A program made the translations under genes and the position numbers. A DNA stretch of 64,000 nt from Thereva unica (taxonomy: Eukaryota; Arthropoda; Insecta; Diptera; Therevidae), in contig OX465283.1 in assembly GCA_949987705.1 (NCBI GenBank), positions 78,439,720 to 78,503,719 on the forward strand, written 5' to 3'. A model generated the notes under the pieces. It worked only from the letters and a program-made list of their open reading frames with translations, ran no database searches and was not told where the DNA came from. Shown here piece by piece: positions 35,701 through 47,790 of the stretch; position 1 is the stretch's first letter, and every line of letters begins with the position of its first letter.

Positions 35701-36925
35701 ATTTATTGCCAAGCAAGGCACTTAAAACAAATGGATTACAAATTAAATACAAAAAATGCGTAATAATTAACGTAAAAGGAACAATGTGAGTATTTAAGTA
35801 TTAAACTAATATCTAGATCTAAAGTATTAGTAAGGCATCAGGAGGACAGTAGAGAAGTTAGTCTTCTTTTGTAGGACATTTTGTTAATGGACGGAGAGAA
35901 ACACGCTGTGTAGGTATTGAAGATAGTGCAACACCTGTTAACTGGCTCGTTTCTAGCATATTCAGTGCGATGCGGGTACTCTTTAAGTACCTTGCAATGT
36001 CTTGTTTGTCGAATATCGTTAAATTTGATGGTGTCCGACAAGAACTGCACCTTGAGGTTATTGTGCAGGACATCAAGGGTAAAACAAGATATGAGTAATT
36101 TCCGCCTAAGGGATAGTGGCAAGACTTGAAGGATTTTGAGCCTGTTTTGTTGTGAAAATCCGAAGGATTATAGAGGTTCCTAAGCGCAAAAAGAAGGAAC
36201 TTCTTTTGGACGGATTCTATTCGGTTAGTGCTAACTTGAAATATGGGGTCCCAGATCTGGCACGCATATTCAAGAATAGGACAAAACAGGGCTTTAGTAA
36301 CCCATACATTGTTGAACTGTTTAGCTCTTCTCTTAACAAAGCCTAGCAGCTTGTTGGATCTGGCAATAATTTTATCATAATGTAAGTTAAAGTTTAACTT
36401 GCTGTCGAGGACAACGCCTAAATCAACAATGTGATCGACATGATCCAAGGCATTGTCATTGAGATAATAATTTTGCAGCTGTTTGTTTCTTTTCCTGGAG
36501 AAGGCAATTACATGGCACTTATTAGTGTTAAGAAGAAGATACTAGTGGTGCACCAGTTTTGCAGTGCATTAAGTTTCGACTGTAAAAAGGATACATCAGT
36601 TGGAGTCTTTATACCACTATAAATTTTTAAACATCGGCGCAAAAGAGGTGCGGAATGCCATTTAATTTTTCAGATAGATCGGAAATGAATATGTTAAATA
36701 GAAGTGGTCCTAGGTTGTGGCCTTGTTCCGTACCGCATAACAGTTCGGAGGTCAATATCATAAGATTGGATGTGGTGGAACGACCTTTTCTAAAACCATG
36801 TTGCTGATCGTTTAGGTTCGCAATAATTAGAGGGGCAATCTTTTCATAGATAAGTTTTTCAAATAGTTTAGGGATAACAGACAGAATAGCAATGCCCCTA
36901 TAGTTGTCCACCGCATGTTTATCAC

Positions 36926-38592
36926 TAGTACAGCTCCTAGAGATTTCTTCTGCAAAAAAAATTGTAGTTGAATGAAATTTGGAATGGTGGGAGTTTAGCA
37001 ATTGGAGAAAAGGTAACCGTTGAGTTCCGGGCCGTACTTCGTGAAAATCACGAGTAAATCCGATTGAAAGAATTTTCCGACGCTTTCCCGACCGTAGCTC
37101 GGAAAAACGTCGAAATTGGAAAAATGTTAAGAAGACAAAATTAAAGCTATGGAAATTCTCAGCAAAAAAGGTTATATAAGCTTTTCCCGGAAAAACTCAC
37201 GTTTGGTCGGAAAATGGAAGCTAAAGAAAAAAAATATGAAAAATTATTTTGGTTTTATATTATTTTCTTTATGCAGGGTGTCCCACCTCAAGTTACAAAG
37301 TGGCGGGCTGTAGATAGGCTTTGGATAGACGAACAAAAAATCATATGGGAGAGGGGCAGAAATCGTAACGGTTTGGTCACTAGGGCGTTTTGAAATTTTT
37401 TTGATAGACGTTTACATATCACCCTGTATTTTGGTAACCCGATGACCTACTTCCATGAATTAGGTAGCAGTATACGCAGAATACTCCCGCCTATCTAAAC
37501 TGTAAAAGCGAAGGTTCTACACCACCAACTTCCAGAGTTATGAGTCAAAATATCATTATTTTTCACAGAAAAACTATTTCGAATATACATACAAGAAAAA
37601 TTGACAAAGTTCTTATATTTATTTCCATTTATTCTTCATCGCTGGATGTCTCGGGGTCTGGTTCACCGGAGCTGTCCACTTCACCTTCATTTTCTTCGTC
37701 TAAGTTCTCTTCAGCATCATTCATTACGGGGATATTACTGCAGCGATTGCTGTAACAATGAGCACATACTGAGGTGCACAATAACCCCGCTTTTCGACAG
37801 GAACAGCTTTTCGTGCACCCTTTATGCACTTGCAGAAAATTAACTGGACTGGAGATAGATCAAGAAATGCTCTAAGTTATTTCCGAAGAACTTTGTCAAT
37901 TTTTCTAATATACTAATGTATATTCGAAATAGTTTTTCTGTGAAAAAAATGATATTTTGACTCATAACTCTGGAAGTTGGTGGTGTAGAACCTTCGCTTT
38001 TACAGTTTAGATAGGCGGGAGTATTCTGCGTATACTGCTACCTAATTCATGGAAGTAGGTCATCGGGTTACCAAAATACAGGGTGATATTATGTAAACGT
38101 CTATCAAAAAATTTCAAAACGCCCTAGTGACCAAACCGTTACGATTTCTGCCCCCCTCCCATATGATTTTTTGTTCGTCTATCCAAAGCCTATCTACAGC
38201 CCGCCACTTTGTAACTTGAGGTGGGACACCCTGCATAAAGAAAATAATATAAAACCAAAATAATTTTTCATATTTTTTTTCTTTAGTTTCCATTTTCCGA
38301 CCAAACGTGAGTTTTTCCGGGAAAAGCTTATATAACCTTTTTTGCTGAGAATTTCCATAGCTTTAATTTTGTCTTCTTAACATTTTTCCAATTTCGACGT
38401 TTTTCCGAGCTACGGTCGGGAAAGCGTCGGAAAATTCTTTCAATCGGATTTACTCGTGCTTCTCACGAAGTACGGCCCGAAACTCAACGGTTACCTTTTC
38501 TCCAATTGCTAAACTCCCACCATTCCAAATTTCATTCAACTCCAATTTTGTTTGCAGTTTTAGCGATTTTTTTTACTCTACAAACTGTACTA
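36926..38592. mobile_element. 1.67 kb foldback DNA element with ~690 bp inverted arms
   Basis: The outer ends are TAGTACAG and CTGTACTA. The left arm (36926-37613) is the near-exact reverse complement of the right arm (37887-38592); they enclose a 273 bp unique spacer. It is flanked by CAC (36923-36925, 38593-38595). The host LINE reads TTTAAATCAGGTG | GTGATAAACATGCG on the minus strand across the ends, and one GTG gives the expected KSG-DKHAVDNYRG frame, so the 3 bp duplication is well supported. The spacer holds a Cys-rich coding fragment. Confidence 0.9.
37629..37829 (-). pseudogene. Cys-rich (CXC/tesmin-like) C-terminal protein fragment inside the foldback
   Basis: About 66-75 codons: NFLQVHKGCTKSCSCRKAGL, then LCTSVCAHCYSNRCSN and an acidic tail ending ETSSDEE and a stop. 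The spacing of cysteines (C-x3-C-x-C-x6-C-x3-C-x2-C-x4-C) resembles the CXC-type zinc-binding motif seen at the C-terminus of many arthropod transposon-like proteins. There is no ATG: the frame is open from a TGA about 12 codons upstream and the first candidate codon is GTG. It is therefore the last part of a longer protein or a spliced exon. It fills most of the unique spacer. Confidence 0.6.
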
Positions 38593-39521
38593 CACCTGAT
38601 TTAAAGATTGGTGTAAGAAAGGATTTCTTCCATACCGAAGGAAACTTACCGGCAGATAGGGACTTGTTAAAAATTAGGTGAAGAAGGAAAAGAATGAGTT
38701 GGGCGTGGTTCTGCAAAAAACTTGCAGGTAGACAGTCCGGACCTTGACCTTTATTGACCTCCAGATTTTTTAGACCAGTCGTTATATCTTCATACGATAG
38801 AGATATATTGTCTATAAGGACCGCAGTTTCTGAGTTCTCTTTTGGGACAGTGGACGCAGTTGAAGAAATGGGGCAGAAGATTTCTCTGAACCTGTCCGCA
38901 AACATGTTGGAAATATCTTGAGGGAGTGAGAAGTGTTGAACACCGTTTGTCATTGTTGTCGGATAACCTGATGTTTTTTGTTTTAGATTAACGAAATCAA
39001 AGAATTTTTTTGGATTACGTATAATATTTCGACCTATAATTAAATTCTGAGGCTAATCTGGCGTATTCAGATTTCAGCTCAGCAACATTTTTGTTATTTT
39101 TCACTACGTGGTACAATTTATTTCTCTTATTACGAAGAGACCGAATGTTTTTGTCAAGCCATGGCTCCGTCAATTTATCCCTTTTTTTGATTTTGGGTAT
39201 GAATCTGCCAATGGTGTTGAAGATAACATCGTAGAATCTAGCTCGTCAATATCATCACCATCGAGTAGATCCTCCCAGTTAATAAGGGATAATTCAGTGC
39301 TAATTCTTACATTATTAGCATTCCTAGAATCGAAGACTACAGAGTTGTTAAAGGAGGCAAAATAATTAGTTATTGAAGAACTGACCTCAACGACCCACGC
39401 GGAATGATAGGTAGTATCTTTAAAAAGATTCTCCTCTTCAGAGGCAGGAAGTACTTTCAAATCCTCATAGAGGTTGGTGAAGATTCAATCCAACCATTTA
39501 CCATTTGGTTGAATTTGGTTG

Positions 39522-39954
39522 GGGGCTGTCCATAAATTACGTAATCATCTTAGGGGGGAGGGGGGTATGCTGATTTCTTACGTTTTATTACGGTAGGAGG
39601 GACGGGGGGTAAACGTTATAAATTACGTAATCAATTGAAATTAAATTTTTTCAAACATGCATTTTGATATTCTTATCTCCTTACGTTGGCACTGCAGAAA
39701 TTGAAATCGCAAAAGTAGGATTCTGAATTATCGACAAATGTAGTCAATTTTACTCGTCTCGTAGCCAAGGAGAATGTTTGATCGCAACGGTTGTGAATTA
39801 TCACATTTTAATATAAAAATAAATGTCTAATTTTAAAATGATTATGATTACTATTTAGGGGGGGGGGTTTCCTTAATATTACTGTTGCTTACACTGTGTG
39901 GAGGGGGGGTCTTAAATCAAGAAAAACTTGATTACGTAATTTATGGACAGCCCC
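39522..39954. repeat. 433 bp MITE inserted in the LINE endonuclease
   Basis: Inverted ends GGGGCTGTCCATAAATTACG and the reverse-complement ACGTAATTTATGGACAGCCCC, flanked by TTG on both sides (39519-39521, 39955-39957). G-runs (AGGGGGGAGGGGGG and similar) sit at both subterminal positions. The LINE reading resumes on either side (LQQVISQ to NGKWLD...IFTNL). Confidence 0.88.
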
Positions 39955-40530
39955 TTGGCTAATTACCTGTTGTAGGTCGTTGTTGTAAAGATTGTCGATA
40001 CACTTTATATCGACGGGGTTTGATCCATTAATCGGAAGTAAATAACTGTCTTCCTCGTCGCGAATAAAAGATATATTAGGCCGGTTGAAATCGACTATGA
40101 TTAATATATCTTTGTTAGCGTTAGATGTTTCATCTATTATATGAATCACATTATCATATATAGATTCGTCAGAGTTTGGAGGTATGTAAAAAGAACCGAT
40201 GACTATGTGTTTCTTTCCGAATTTTACCCGTACTAAGAAGTGTTCAAAAGATTGTGAAGATGTCGCGATCAGTTCACTATTTAAAGAGTTTTTGACAGCT
40301 ATGAGGACACCACCACCTTTTGAGAGACCGGTAGTTATATAGTCTCTATCGCATGTATGAATTGACCAGCTACCATCCAGCTACTCGTTAAGAAAAGTGT
40401 CATTCAACAGGTCTCAGTTAACTAGTACATTGAAGTCACATGATTTGGAGTCGATAAAAAGGTCCTTTAGTTTGCCTCTCATCCCACTGCAGTTATGATA
40501 AAAAAGCCTTAAGTTATTACAGGGAATTGG

Positions 40531-41020
40531 TTTAGAATGGAGGGTTGGGAACTAAGTTACGATCTCATGCTGTCCTTGAGTGGAAATAGAGGATATGGAA
40601 AATACCTCCCTCGTTTCAAGCACGATGGCTCAGCGCTGTGACTGACGACTGGGTATCCAAAATAAGGGCAAGTCTTCTTTTTAACCGACTTCAAAAAAAG
40701 AGGAGGTTACTCAATTCGACGTGTAGGTATTTTGTGGTCCTGTTCACGCATAACTTTGTAACCCAATAACTTTTATTCTATGAGTTTCAGGTAATATGGG
40801 CTGAGCCCCAGAGACATTCTTCATAAAACACGCTCAGTTACTCAGGGTGGGGGTGGGTATTTTACCCACTCGGAATTTACTGGGTGGGTACTACTACTCA
40901 CCATACCCACATTATCTGCCGGCTTTGAAAACATACAGCATATAAAAATCAAGAAAAAAAACACAAAAAGAAAGCAGTCACCCGATCCTTACTTACAGTT
41001 ACGCTAAAAACGTTAATATT
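40531..41020. other. Junction between LINE relics, low-complexity G/T-rich part
   Basis: TTAACCGACTTCAAAAAAAG (40680-40699) resembles a common dispersed insect repeat start. 40840-40910 is a GGGTGGGTA/TACCCAC-type low-complexity stretch. No gene. Confidence 0.35.
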
Positions 41021-41025
41021 TTTGT

Positions 41026-43965
41026 TCACATAAATGAACATGCGATTGACGGGTACAAATTTACCGTAATTGGTGTTAGAGGAGTTGATGTGTAAGAGAG
41101 GTGGCCTCTCAAATTATAGCTGCTCTCTTTGAACCACGCACGACGCCTTAGAAAATTTGAGTCAACCTTTCCATTGAGGACGTGATAAACGAATACAACG
41201 TCGGCCACCTCACGACGATTGTGGAGAGAGCTTAAGTTCAGCAACTTAAGACGGTATTCATATGATGGAAGAACTAATGGATCTTCCCACGGAAGATGAC
41301 TCAGTGAGAATCGAACGAACCTTCGCTGAACATTTCATTTTTTCCAACGTGCGAAAAGTAGTAAGGAGACTAAACCTGGGACGCATATTCAAGTAATGGT
41401 CTGAGTAGAGAAATATATAGATGTTTAGTGATCAAGGGGTTGTTAAATTCCTTGGACCACCTTTTAATAAAACCCAGGACTAAACTACCCTTGGAGGAAA
41501 TATAGTTAATATGAGCGGAAAAATCCAGCTTATTATCAAATCTAACCTTGAGATCTTTAACAAAATTAACACGAGAGGCACCCTCATTAAGAAAGTTATA
41601 AATTATAGGACTACATCTTCTACAAAAAGTCATGACTTCGCATTTACTGATCTTAAGAACCAGACTGTTGTTATCACACCAAGCGTGGAATGTGTCAAGG
41701 TCGACTTGCAAAAGTTTGCAATCCTCCATTCTTTTTATGTGACGGTACAATTTGATGTTGTCAGCGTGAATCAAGATTCTACAATGTCTTAGCAAGAGAA
41801 CAATGTCATCAATTGATAGAATAAAGAGAAGAGGACCGAGATGACTGTCTTGAGGGACACCGGATGACACTTCTATGATTGCAGATTTGGATCCACGGAA
41901 AAGAACTTGGTAAGTCCTGTCAGCTAGGTAAGACTGGAATCATACTAGAAGGGCTTGCAGAAAACCTAACTTTATTAGCTTGAGAATTATAACGAAGCAC
42001 TCGACAGCATGAGAAGCGAACCCGAGTAGATTGGTGGTGGTGGAACGAGCTGCATAAAACCCATGTTGATTCGTTGAGATGTTTTTTTTGCAGATAGGCG
42101 CAATTGCAGAATAAATGATTGATTCAAAAAGTTTCGGTATGACAGACTGCTTCGCAACTGGTCTGTAATTCGATATTTCATTCTTACTCCTGCTTTTATG
42201 AATAGGGATTATGTACGAATTCTTCCATAGAGTAGGGAAATACTCTTTATTCAGGGATTTTTTAAAAAGGGTTTTCAGTGGAGAATAGGACTTAAGGCAG
42301 CATTTCCCTTTGTTGGCTCGAAAATAGACCAATTTTTAAGATTCTTTTTAAAGAAAACTAATAGAGTAATCTACAAAATTCTTTTTTTATAACTTTTATT
42401 CATCTTTCGACTATATTAAAAAAAGCTCTACACCCTACTACCTACTGACTGACGGAAATGGTTTTTCAAAATTTGAAAAAATAACAAAATGGCGGACTTT
42501 TGAAAAAAAAGTCGTTTTTCGTCTATTTTTTAGCCACATTTATTGTTATAACTTTTTAACAAATTAAAAAATTAAGAATGCCTTCATGGAGCCAGTTTTC
42601 AGTGAATGTTATGGCATCGAGACCACTTGCCTTCGATGCCTGAAAGATGTCATTTGTTTTAGACCCTGGCCCCCATAACATTCTGCTAGCAGATGGAAAG
42701 CGTCTCGAGTTTTTTGACATTTGTGGAGCTCTCAGAGTGGAAGAATTAGCATGAGCAGTTCGAGCACGGGCACGCCACAGAACAAAAAACTTGGTAAGGG
42801 TACCAGCAGGCCAAAACCCAGGGTCTAAAAGTGTCGTGACAGTAGCAGGCAGACAAAACAAATAAAGCAGCAGGCTTTGAAGCCATGCTGACTTTTATGC
42901 AAAAAAACAACGATTCCAGGGTTTATATATTTTATCTTTAAATATTCACAGATAGTATCCGCCTTAGTTTCGGGAGAGAATAGAGAGATGAAGATTTTTA
43001 AAGGTTTCGGTATCGTTATGGGTCGCGCCAACTGAGTTGATGCCGGAGCGCGCAGCTGGGGAAATTAAAGCTGCACACAAATAAAAATTGCGCACATATC
43101 GATAAGAAATGCGCTTATGTATTTTCAAATTTCCCCTTCGAAATTTGTTGCGACTAGAGCAAAGGGACGGGAACGGCATGCGGGGATTCTACTGCGCATG
43201 GAAAACGCGACTTTCTCGGCATCAACTCAGTTGGCGCGTAGTCTACCAGAGGTACAGTATCTCAATAGGACCTGAAACTTCAGTTACCGGGTCATCCACT
43301 ATTAGAGGCGCAGACGTTAATACCAAAACTGGCATAGAGGTCAACTCTAGCTTTGGGACGCCGGCCCAGGAACTCACGGTGACACCGTCGCCAGTGGCGG
43401 CTTGGCGATTTCGACCATTCTTACGACTTGTTCGACGCGATGACGACAATTTGAGTGAAGCATTATTCTTCGTAAGAGAAGCAGCCATGGTGCATGGTGA
43501 AGATGGAGGCTGCGGTTGCGGGACGTCATCAGATATTGCCACCCTTGAGGGGGACTTTAACTTATGATAGACGCTTGTGATTTTGAACCACTGCTATTGA
43601 CAGCGATTCAATATCTGTCCGAATACGCTTTGTGCTCCTTTTAATATCATTCAAAAAAGGATAAAGAGAGGGCGAGGAGCTAGAAGTCGAGGAAGAAGTG
43701 GCAACAGGATTAAGAATTGCCGAAAGTATGTTGTCGATCGAGTCAAGGATCGTTTCAGCCCGGGAAGAAATTTCCTGGGATTTGTTCATAATTACACCCC
43801 AAATGGACGCAGTAGATGCAAGGGTTGCGCGAACCAAGTTGATAGACAATAACTTGGTTTCCTAATGTAAGGCATACATGCTCGGGTATATCGGAGAGGT
43901 CACCTGTGCAGGTTTACCGGTAGTGTGTATGGGGACGATCCAGTGTACCGTAGTGGTCTTCGGTT
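41026..43965 (-). mobile_element. CR1/jockey-group LINE relic B
   Basis: Minus strand. C-terminus NRREVADVVFVYHVLNGKVD (41026-41244); RT palm with SSGVPQDSHLGPLLF and LIHADNIKLY, where YADD has become HADN (41370-41870); RT N-part KSYSPLKTLFKKSL, NYRPVAKQSVIPKLFES and QHGFYAARSTTTNL (41940-42332). Then an unassigned AT-rich gap (42340-42560), an endonuclease N-terminal remnant (LDAITFTENWLHEGI, 42570-42660), and ORF1-like Ser-rich and coiled frames (43243-43849). Broken in several places and with most of the endonuclease lost. Confidence 0.75.
43024..43238. repeat. 215 bp MITE inside LINE relic B
   Basis: Inverted ends CGCGCCAACTGAGTTGATGC (43024) and GCATCAACTCAGTTGGCGCG (43219-43238), a 22 bp perfect pair. 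No clear target duplication. The interior has a smaller TTTCAAATTTCCCC/TTCGAAATTTG-type stretch. Non-coding. Confidence 0.8.
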
Positions 43966-43999
43966 CGTTTTGTAATGTCATTTAGTGAAGACGACGTTT

Positions 44000-44600
44000 C
44001 CGGAGAGACTAGAAAACAACTAGCGCGACCTGCGCAGGCGACCGGTGTACACGCACACATGCACATGTACACCGTGCGGTGTCAACTGACTGTCCGCCAT
44101 TTAAAGAAACATTTTCCCTTTTTTGCAATAAACGTTGGAATGAGGATGCAACAGTTATCGCTTGGATTTCATGCCTAAAATGTGAAATAATCTGGGTTCA
44201 CGAAACTGTGTACCAAATAAAAACGCTATATGTCTGTGCCAGTCTTGCTTATAAGAATTTTATATTCGTGTTTTTAATATCTAAGCGTAAGCCTAAAGGG
44301 CTTTTTTTATTATTAACTTAAAAAAAGAGAAAGAGAACACTGTTTATTAAAGTTTTTTTTTTTGTTATTTGTTTAACCGAGTGTTTTCCGATTTTTGATA
44401 TTTTTAATTAAAAAAAATTCTTGTTTATCTAAACATTTTCAGAAAACTTAGGCTGAAAGATAGCATTAACTGGTAATGTGGTATAGTAGACCACATTAGA
44501 ATACTTTGTACCGAAATATCCGCATTTTTTCCAAAATGACACTTTTGAGATGAAGTCAGTTTTTTACAATATATTTTTAATGGCCAGTTATTTGACTAAA
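44000..44600. other. Spacer between LINE relics
   Basis: AT-rich with no supported gene. 44040-44100 is GC-richer and continues the 5' flank of LINE relic B. Confidence 0.35.
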
Positions 44601-47400
44601 TAGAATGTTGGAGCCATTACTTCAGCGAAAAACCATCCATCCAATGGCGCTACAGCCCCAATCGAGCTTTGGCCTCCTCAAGGGCGTTTCTCCAAGTTTA
44701 ACGGTTCCTTGCAGCAGTTCTCCAGTTCCGAATGTTGAGCATTGTCTCTGCTTCAGCCGTTACAGAGTCGATCTATCTCCTCCTGGGTCTACCTACTGGA
44801 CTACTTCCTAAAATTTCTGCCACCATAAGCCGTTTTGGAATACGTCCATCCTGATTACGTGGCCGGCTAGTCTTAGTCTGTTGATTTTTATAAACGTTGA
44901 GAGTTGTGGGTCGTCAAAAATTTCATACAACTCGTTGTTGTACCTCCTTCGCCATATTCCATCCTCTCTCGTTGGGCCTATTATTTTCGTTTTTCTGTGC
45001 ACAAATCTTGAGTGTAGGATTATTCTATTAGCCAGTAGCATTCGTTTAGTTATTGCTTCCTTTTCATCGTTTCTTTTTGTAATTGGGTAGACTGTTTTAT
45101 CGACTACTTATAGATAGTGTTCGATAGTTATATTTCTTCCCATTCTAAACCTTCCAGCTCTGAATTGTTGCATTACCTTTGTTTCCTGTTCGTTGTTGTT
45201 CAGCAGTGTTCTTGGCCGCCTCTCTTAATTCGACAAAGGCTTCTTTTGCTGCCAGAAAGGACCTTCCCACGTTGTTCACGTCATCAACATAACCAAGTAG
45301 TTGTACAGACTGCGTTACTATAGATGCACATTTCTGTACTGTACTATGGATGCACATCTCTGTACAGAGTCCCAATTCTAAACATTTATCATAAATATAA
45401 TTGAACTGACAATAAAAAATTTTACAAGAGTAAAGTGAAAAGTCTCCATGTATGAAAGGATTTAATAGTCGGGAAACCCAACGGTGTGAAACAAGGACTC
45501 AGGTCAAATAAGATTTTTAAATGAGGAAGTAGCAAATTGAAAGGAAGAGAACAAAGAATTTTACTTTACCTGATGTTCACCATGTTTAATATTAAATACA
45601 ATAAATTTAAATTAATTTAATTTTAATCATAATAAATTTTAAAACTTCAAATATTTCCAACGGATATCTTCTCCCCTCACAACTATCTGTTATAATAATC
45701 AGATAATCGTTCTTACTCTCACATGCTATCTCTGTCCCACAGTATAACAGATTTCGTCATTTTCAGCCTAGCCAAGGCAGCATTTTCAGCCTACGATAAA
45801 GCCAGTGTCATAAGGCTATGAGCTATTCGTAGCGCATTTTGTGAGTTGTACCAGCTTTGAGGGGATTCCTAATTCCAATAGGATCCTGTACAGTACAGCC
45901 TCTCTCTGTTTATCGAGTTATATGCCTGTTGAAAGTCGACAAATATCTATATTCCTTTCCCAGGTTTTCTCCAAAATTTGTTTTAAGGCCAGCAACTGGC
46001 CCGATGGTGACTTGTTCGTCCTAAAACCAGCTTAATATTCTCTTATAAGGCCTTCCGCTATAGGTTCTAGTTTTTGTTTCACAAGGATTGTGAAGGTTTT
46101 GTAGCTGGTGCTGAGGAGTGAGACGCCTCTGTAGTTTTTACTGGTTAATTTATCTCCTTGTAAATTGGACATATAATCGCTTTCTTCAGTCATTTGGTAT
46201 AACTTCTTCCTCAAAGATGTTGCATATAAGTTCGTGTAAGTTTCTTAAAAGTTGCGGTCCTCCTTCCTTTAATAGCTCAGCCGCGATTCCATCGATGCCC
46301 GGGGATTTGTTGCTTTTTTGCCTTTTCACAGCTCCCCGTACCTCATCCACTGTTGGCGGTTCTATTGGAATACTATCTTGAGGGAATACAATTACCTCCG
46401 CCTGTCAGTCTTCGTTTATTCTTTGGGTTGGATTCAATAAGTTTTGAAAATATTGTCTCCATCTTTCCTATCCGGGTCTGCTAATAGGTTCCCTTTTATG
46501 TCCCTGCAGATATCCGTTCTTGGCTGAAACTTATTGCTGATCTGGCATGCTCCTTTGTAGGCTTACCTAATTCTTCTTTCGTTGAAGTCTTCCTGTATCT
46601 GTATGATCCTCCTGTTTAGATACTCTCTCTTCATCTTTTTAGCTTAAAGACTTCCATCCTTGCTCTTGTGGGCCTCTCGAGGTACTCCCCGTGGCTCTGG
46701 TTTCTTTCTTCTATTGCTGATCTACAATCCTGATCGAACCAGTCAATTCTAGTCTGTCTGGAGGCCCAGCCTAGGTCTGTTCTCCTACTTCTTCTCTCGT
46801 GTTTTGTACGATAGCATTCTGATAGGCATCTCTTCTTTCTTCAAGTTTTTGCTTGTCTATATCGTACCTTAGTTGTGTTTCCTCTCGGTGAGTTTTGGTC
46901 GTTATCCGGGTTCTAAATTTCACTTTGAGGAAATAGTGGTCCGCGTCACAGCACGCTCCTTATGAATTTTTTTTTTTGGGGGACGTTGTTTAACTTACTA
47001 CCATTGAGTTCAAGCTAGCAAGATCGATCAATCTACTTCTAATTCCTCTTTCTCCTCACCCGTCTTGTCTTCTGTGGGCGCATGGACGTTTATGAGACAA
47101 ATGATATGTAATCTTGGTTTAATATGAAGCGTACATATTCTATTATTTACTGGCTTGAAGTCCAGAATCAGGGATTTCATTTTATTTTCCACTATGAAGG
47201 TAACTCCGAACTCTTTTCTTCCTTTCGATGAACCACCGCAGAGTATCGTGTGGGTTCTGAGATCCATTATGCCACTGTGAGTGATTGCTATGCCGAATTT
47301 TTCCAATAATCATAAAAGCGAACGCAAAGCGCCCGTCCTGTTGAGCGTTCTGACGTTCCAAGTACCAAAATCAAACCCAACTCAAATCAACCACAATACC
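44600..47400 (-). mobile_element. RTE-clade LINE relic
   Basis: Minus strand, many frameshifts. The endonuclease is at 47028-47306 (EFGVTFIVENK, CTLHIKPRLHIICLINVHAP), RT NYRGVSLLSTSYKTF (46032-46214), the RT active-site region QLLGYVDDVNNVGRS (about 45225-45300; YVDD intact), and the C-terminal WRRRYNNELYEIFDDP and INRLRLAGHVIRMD (44808-45041). The endonuclease phrase LINVHAPTE and NYRG(I/V)SLL are characteristic of RTE-type elements, unlike the other LINEs here. 5' and 3' limits are approximate. Confidence 0.85.
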
Positions 47401-47739
47401 CGGACTTACCCTCCAGACTCTAATGAAACACGATGAATTAAATTTAAAAGAAAAAATATTCTAACGAAAGCGAAGCAACAAGACGGTGCACCAAGCGCTA
47501 ATTGAGCCTCCGGTTGCACTGGAGGCAGCCCTTCACCTGCCCAAAGAACGCGAAAATAAAACAACGTTTTGAATAGCTTGGGGAACAATCAAACCAATAA
47601 AATTCCAATGGTTAAATATGTATGTATATCTATATATTAAAAAATCAACAAAATTTAAGTAAGAAAGTATATCATTTTAATTCATTAAAAGCAAAGGAAC
47701 TAAGTTCATTAGACAATTCAAAATAGAAAAGTAAAATAA

Positions 47740-47745
47740 TTTATT
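47740..47745 (-). promoter_or_regulatory. Candidate poly(A) signal of EPRS
   Basis: AATAAA on the minus strand, 45-50 bp after the EPRS stop codon. Position and hexamer are right for a short 3' UTR; the cleavage site is not shown by the sequence. Confidence 0.55.
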
Positions 47746-47790
47746 CGCGATATAATTTTCACTGCAATATCTGGGAGTTAATTATTTATC

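Larger units (their letters stand above)
35705..40530 (-). mobile_element. CR1/jockey-group LINE relic A, split by two DNA elements
   Basis: The 3' tail (TAAATAAATAA on the minus strand) is at 35700-35712. Going right: the RT C-terminus (35858-36448; CPILEYACQIWDPIFQ, QKKFLLFALRNL), RT core (36627-36925; DNYRGIAILSVIPKLFEKL, DQQHGFRKGRSTT), the foldback insertion, RT N-part (38593-38953; GQGPDCLPASFLQ, WKKSFLTPIFKSG), the linker to about 39515, a MITE, then the endonuclease (39958-40530; SKGGGVLIAVKNS, GSFYIPPN). EN-RT order and motifs are clear; multiple stops. Confidence 0.85.

Noticed and set aside
36923..38595. Foldback as a CACTA (EnSpm) element because CACTAGTACAG reads at the left edge
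   Set aside because: The right end read inward is GTGTAGTACAG, not CACTA. CAC is better explained as the 3 bp target duplication because it restores the LINE frame.
43109..43567. 152-codon plus frame
   Set aside because: Antisense shadow of a LINE ORF1-like region interrupted by a 215 bp MITE.
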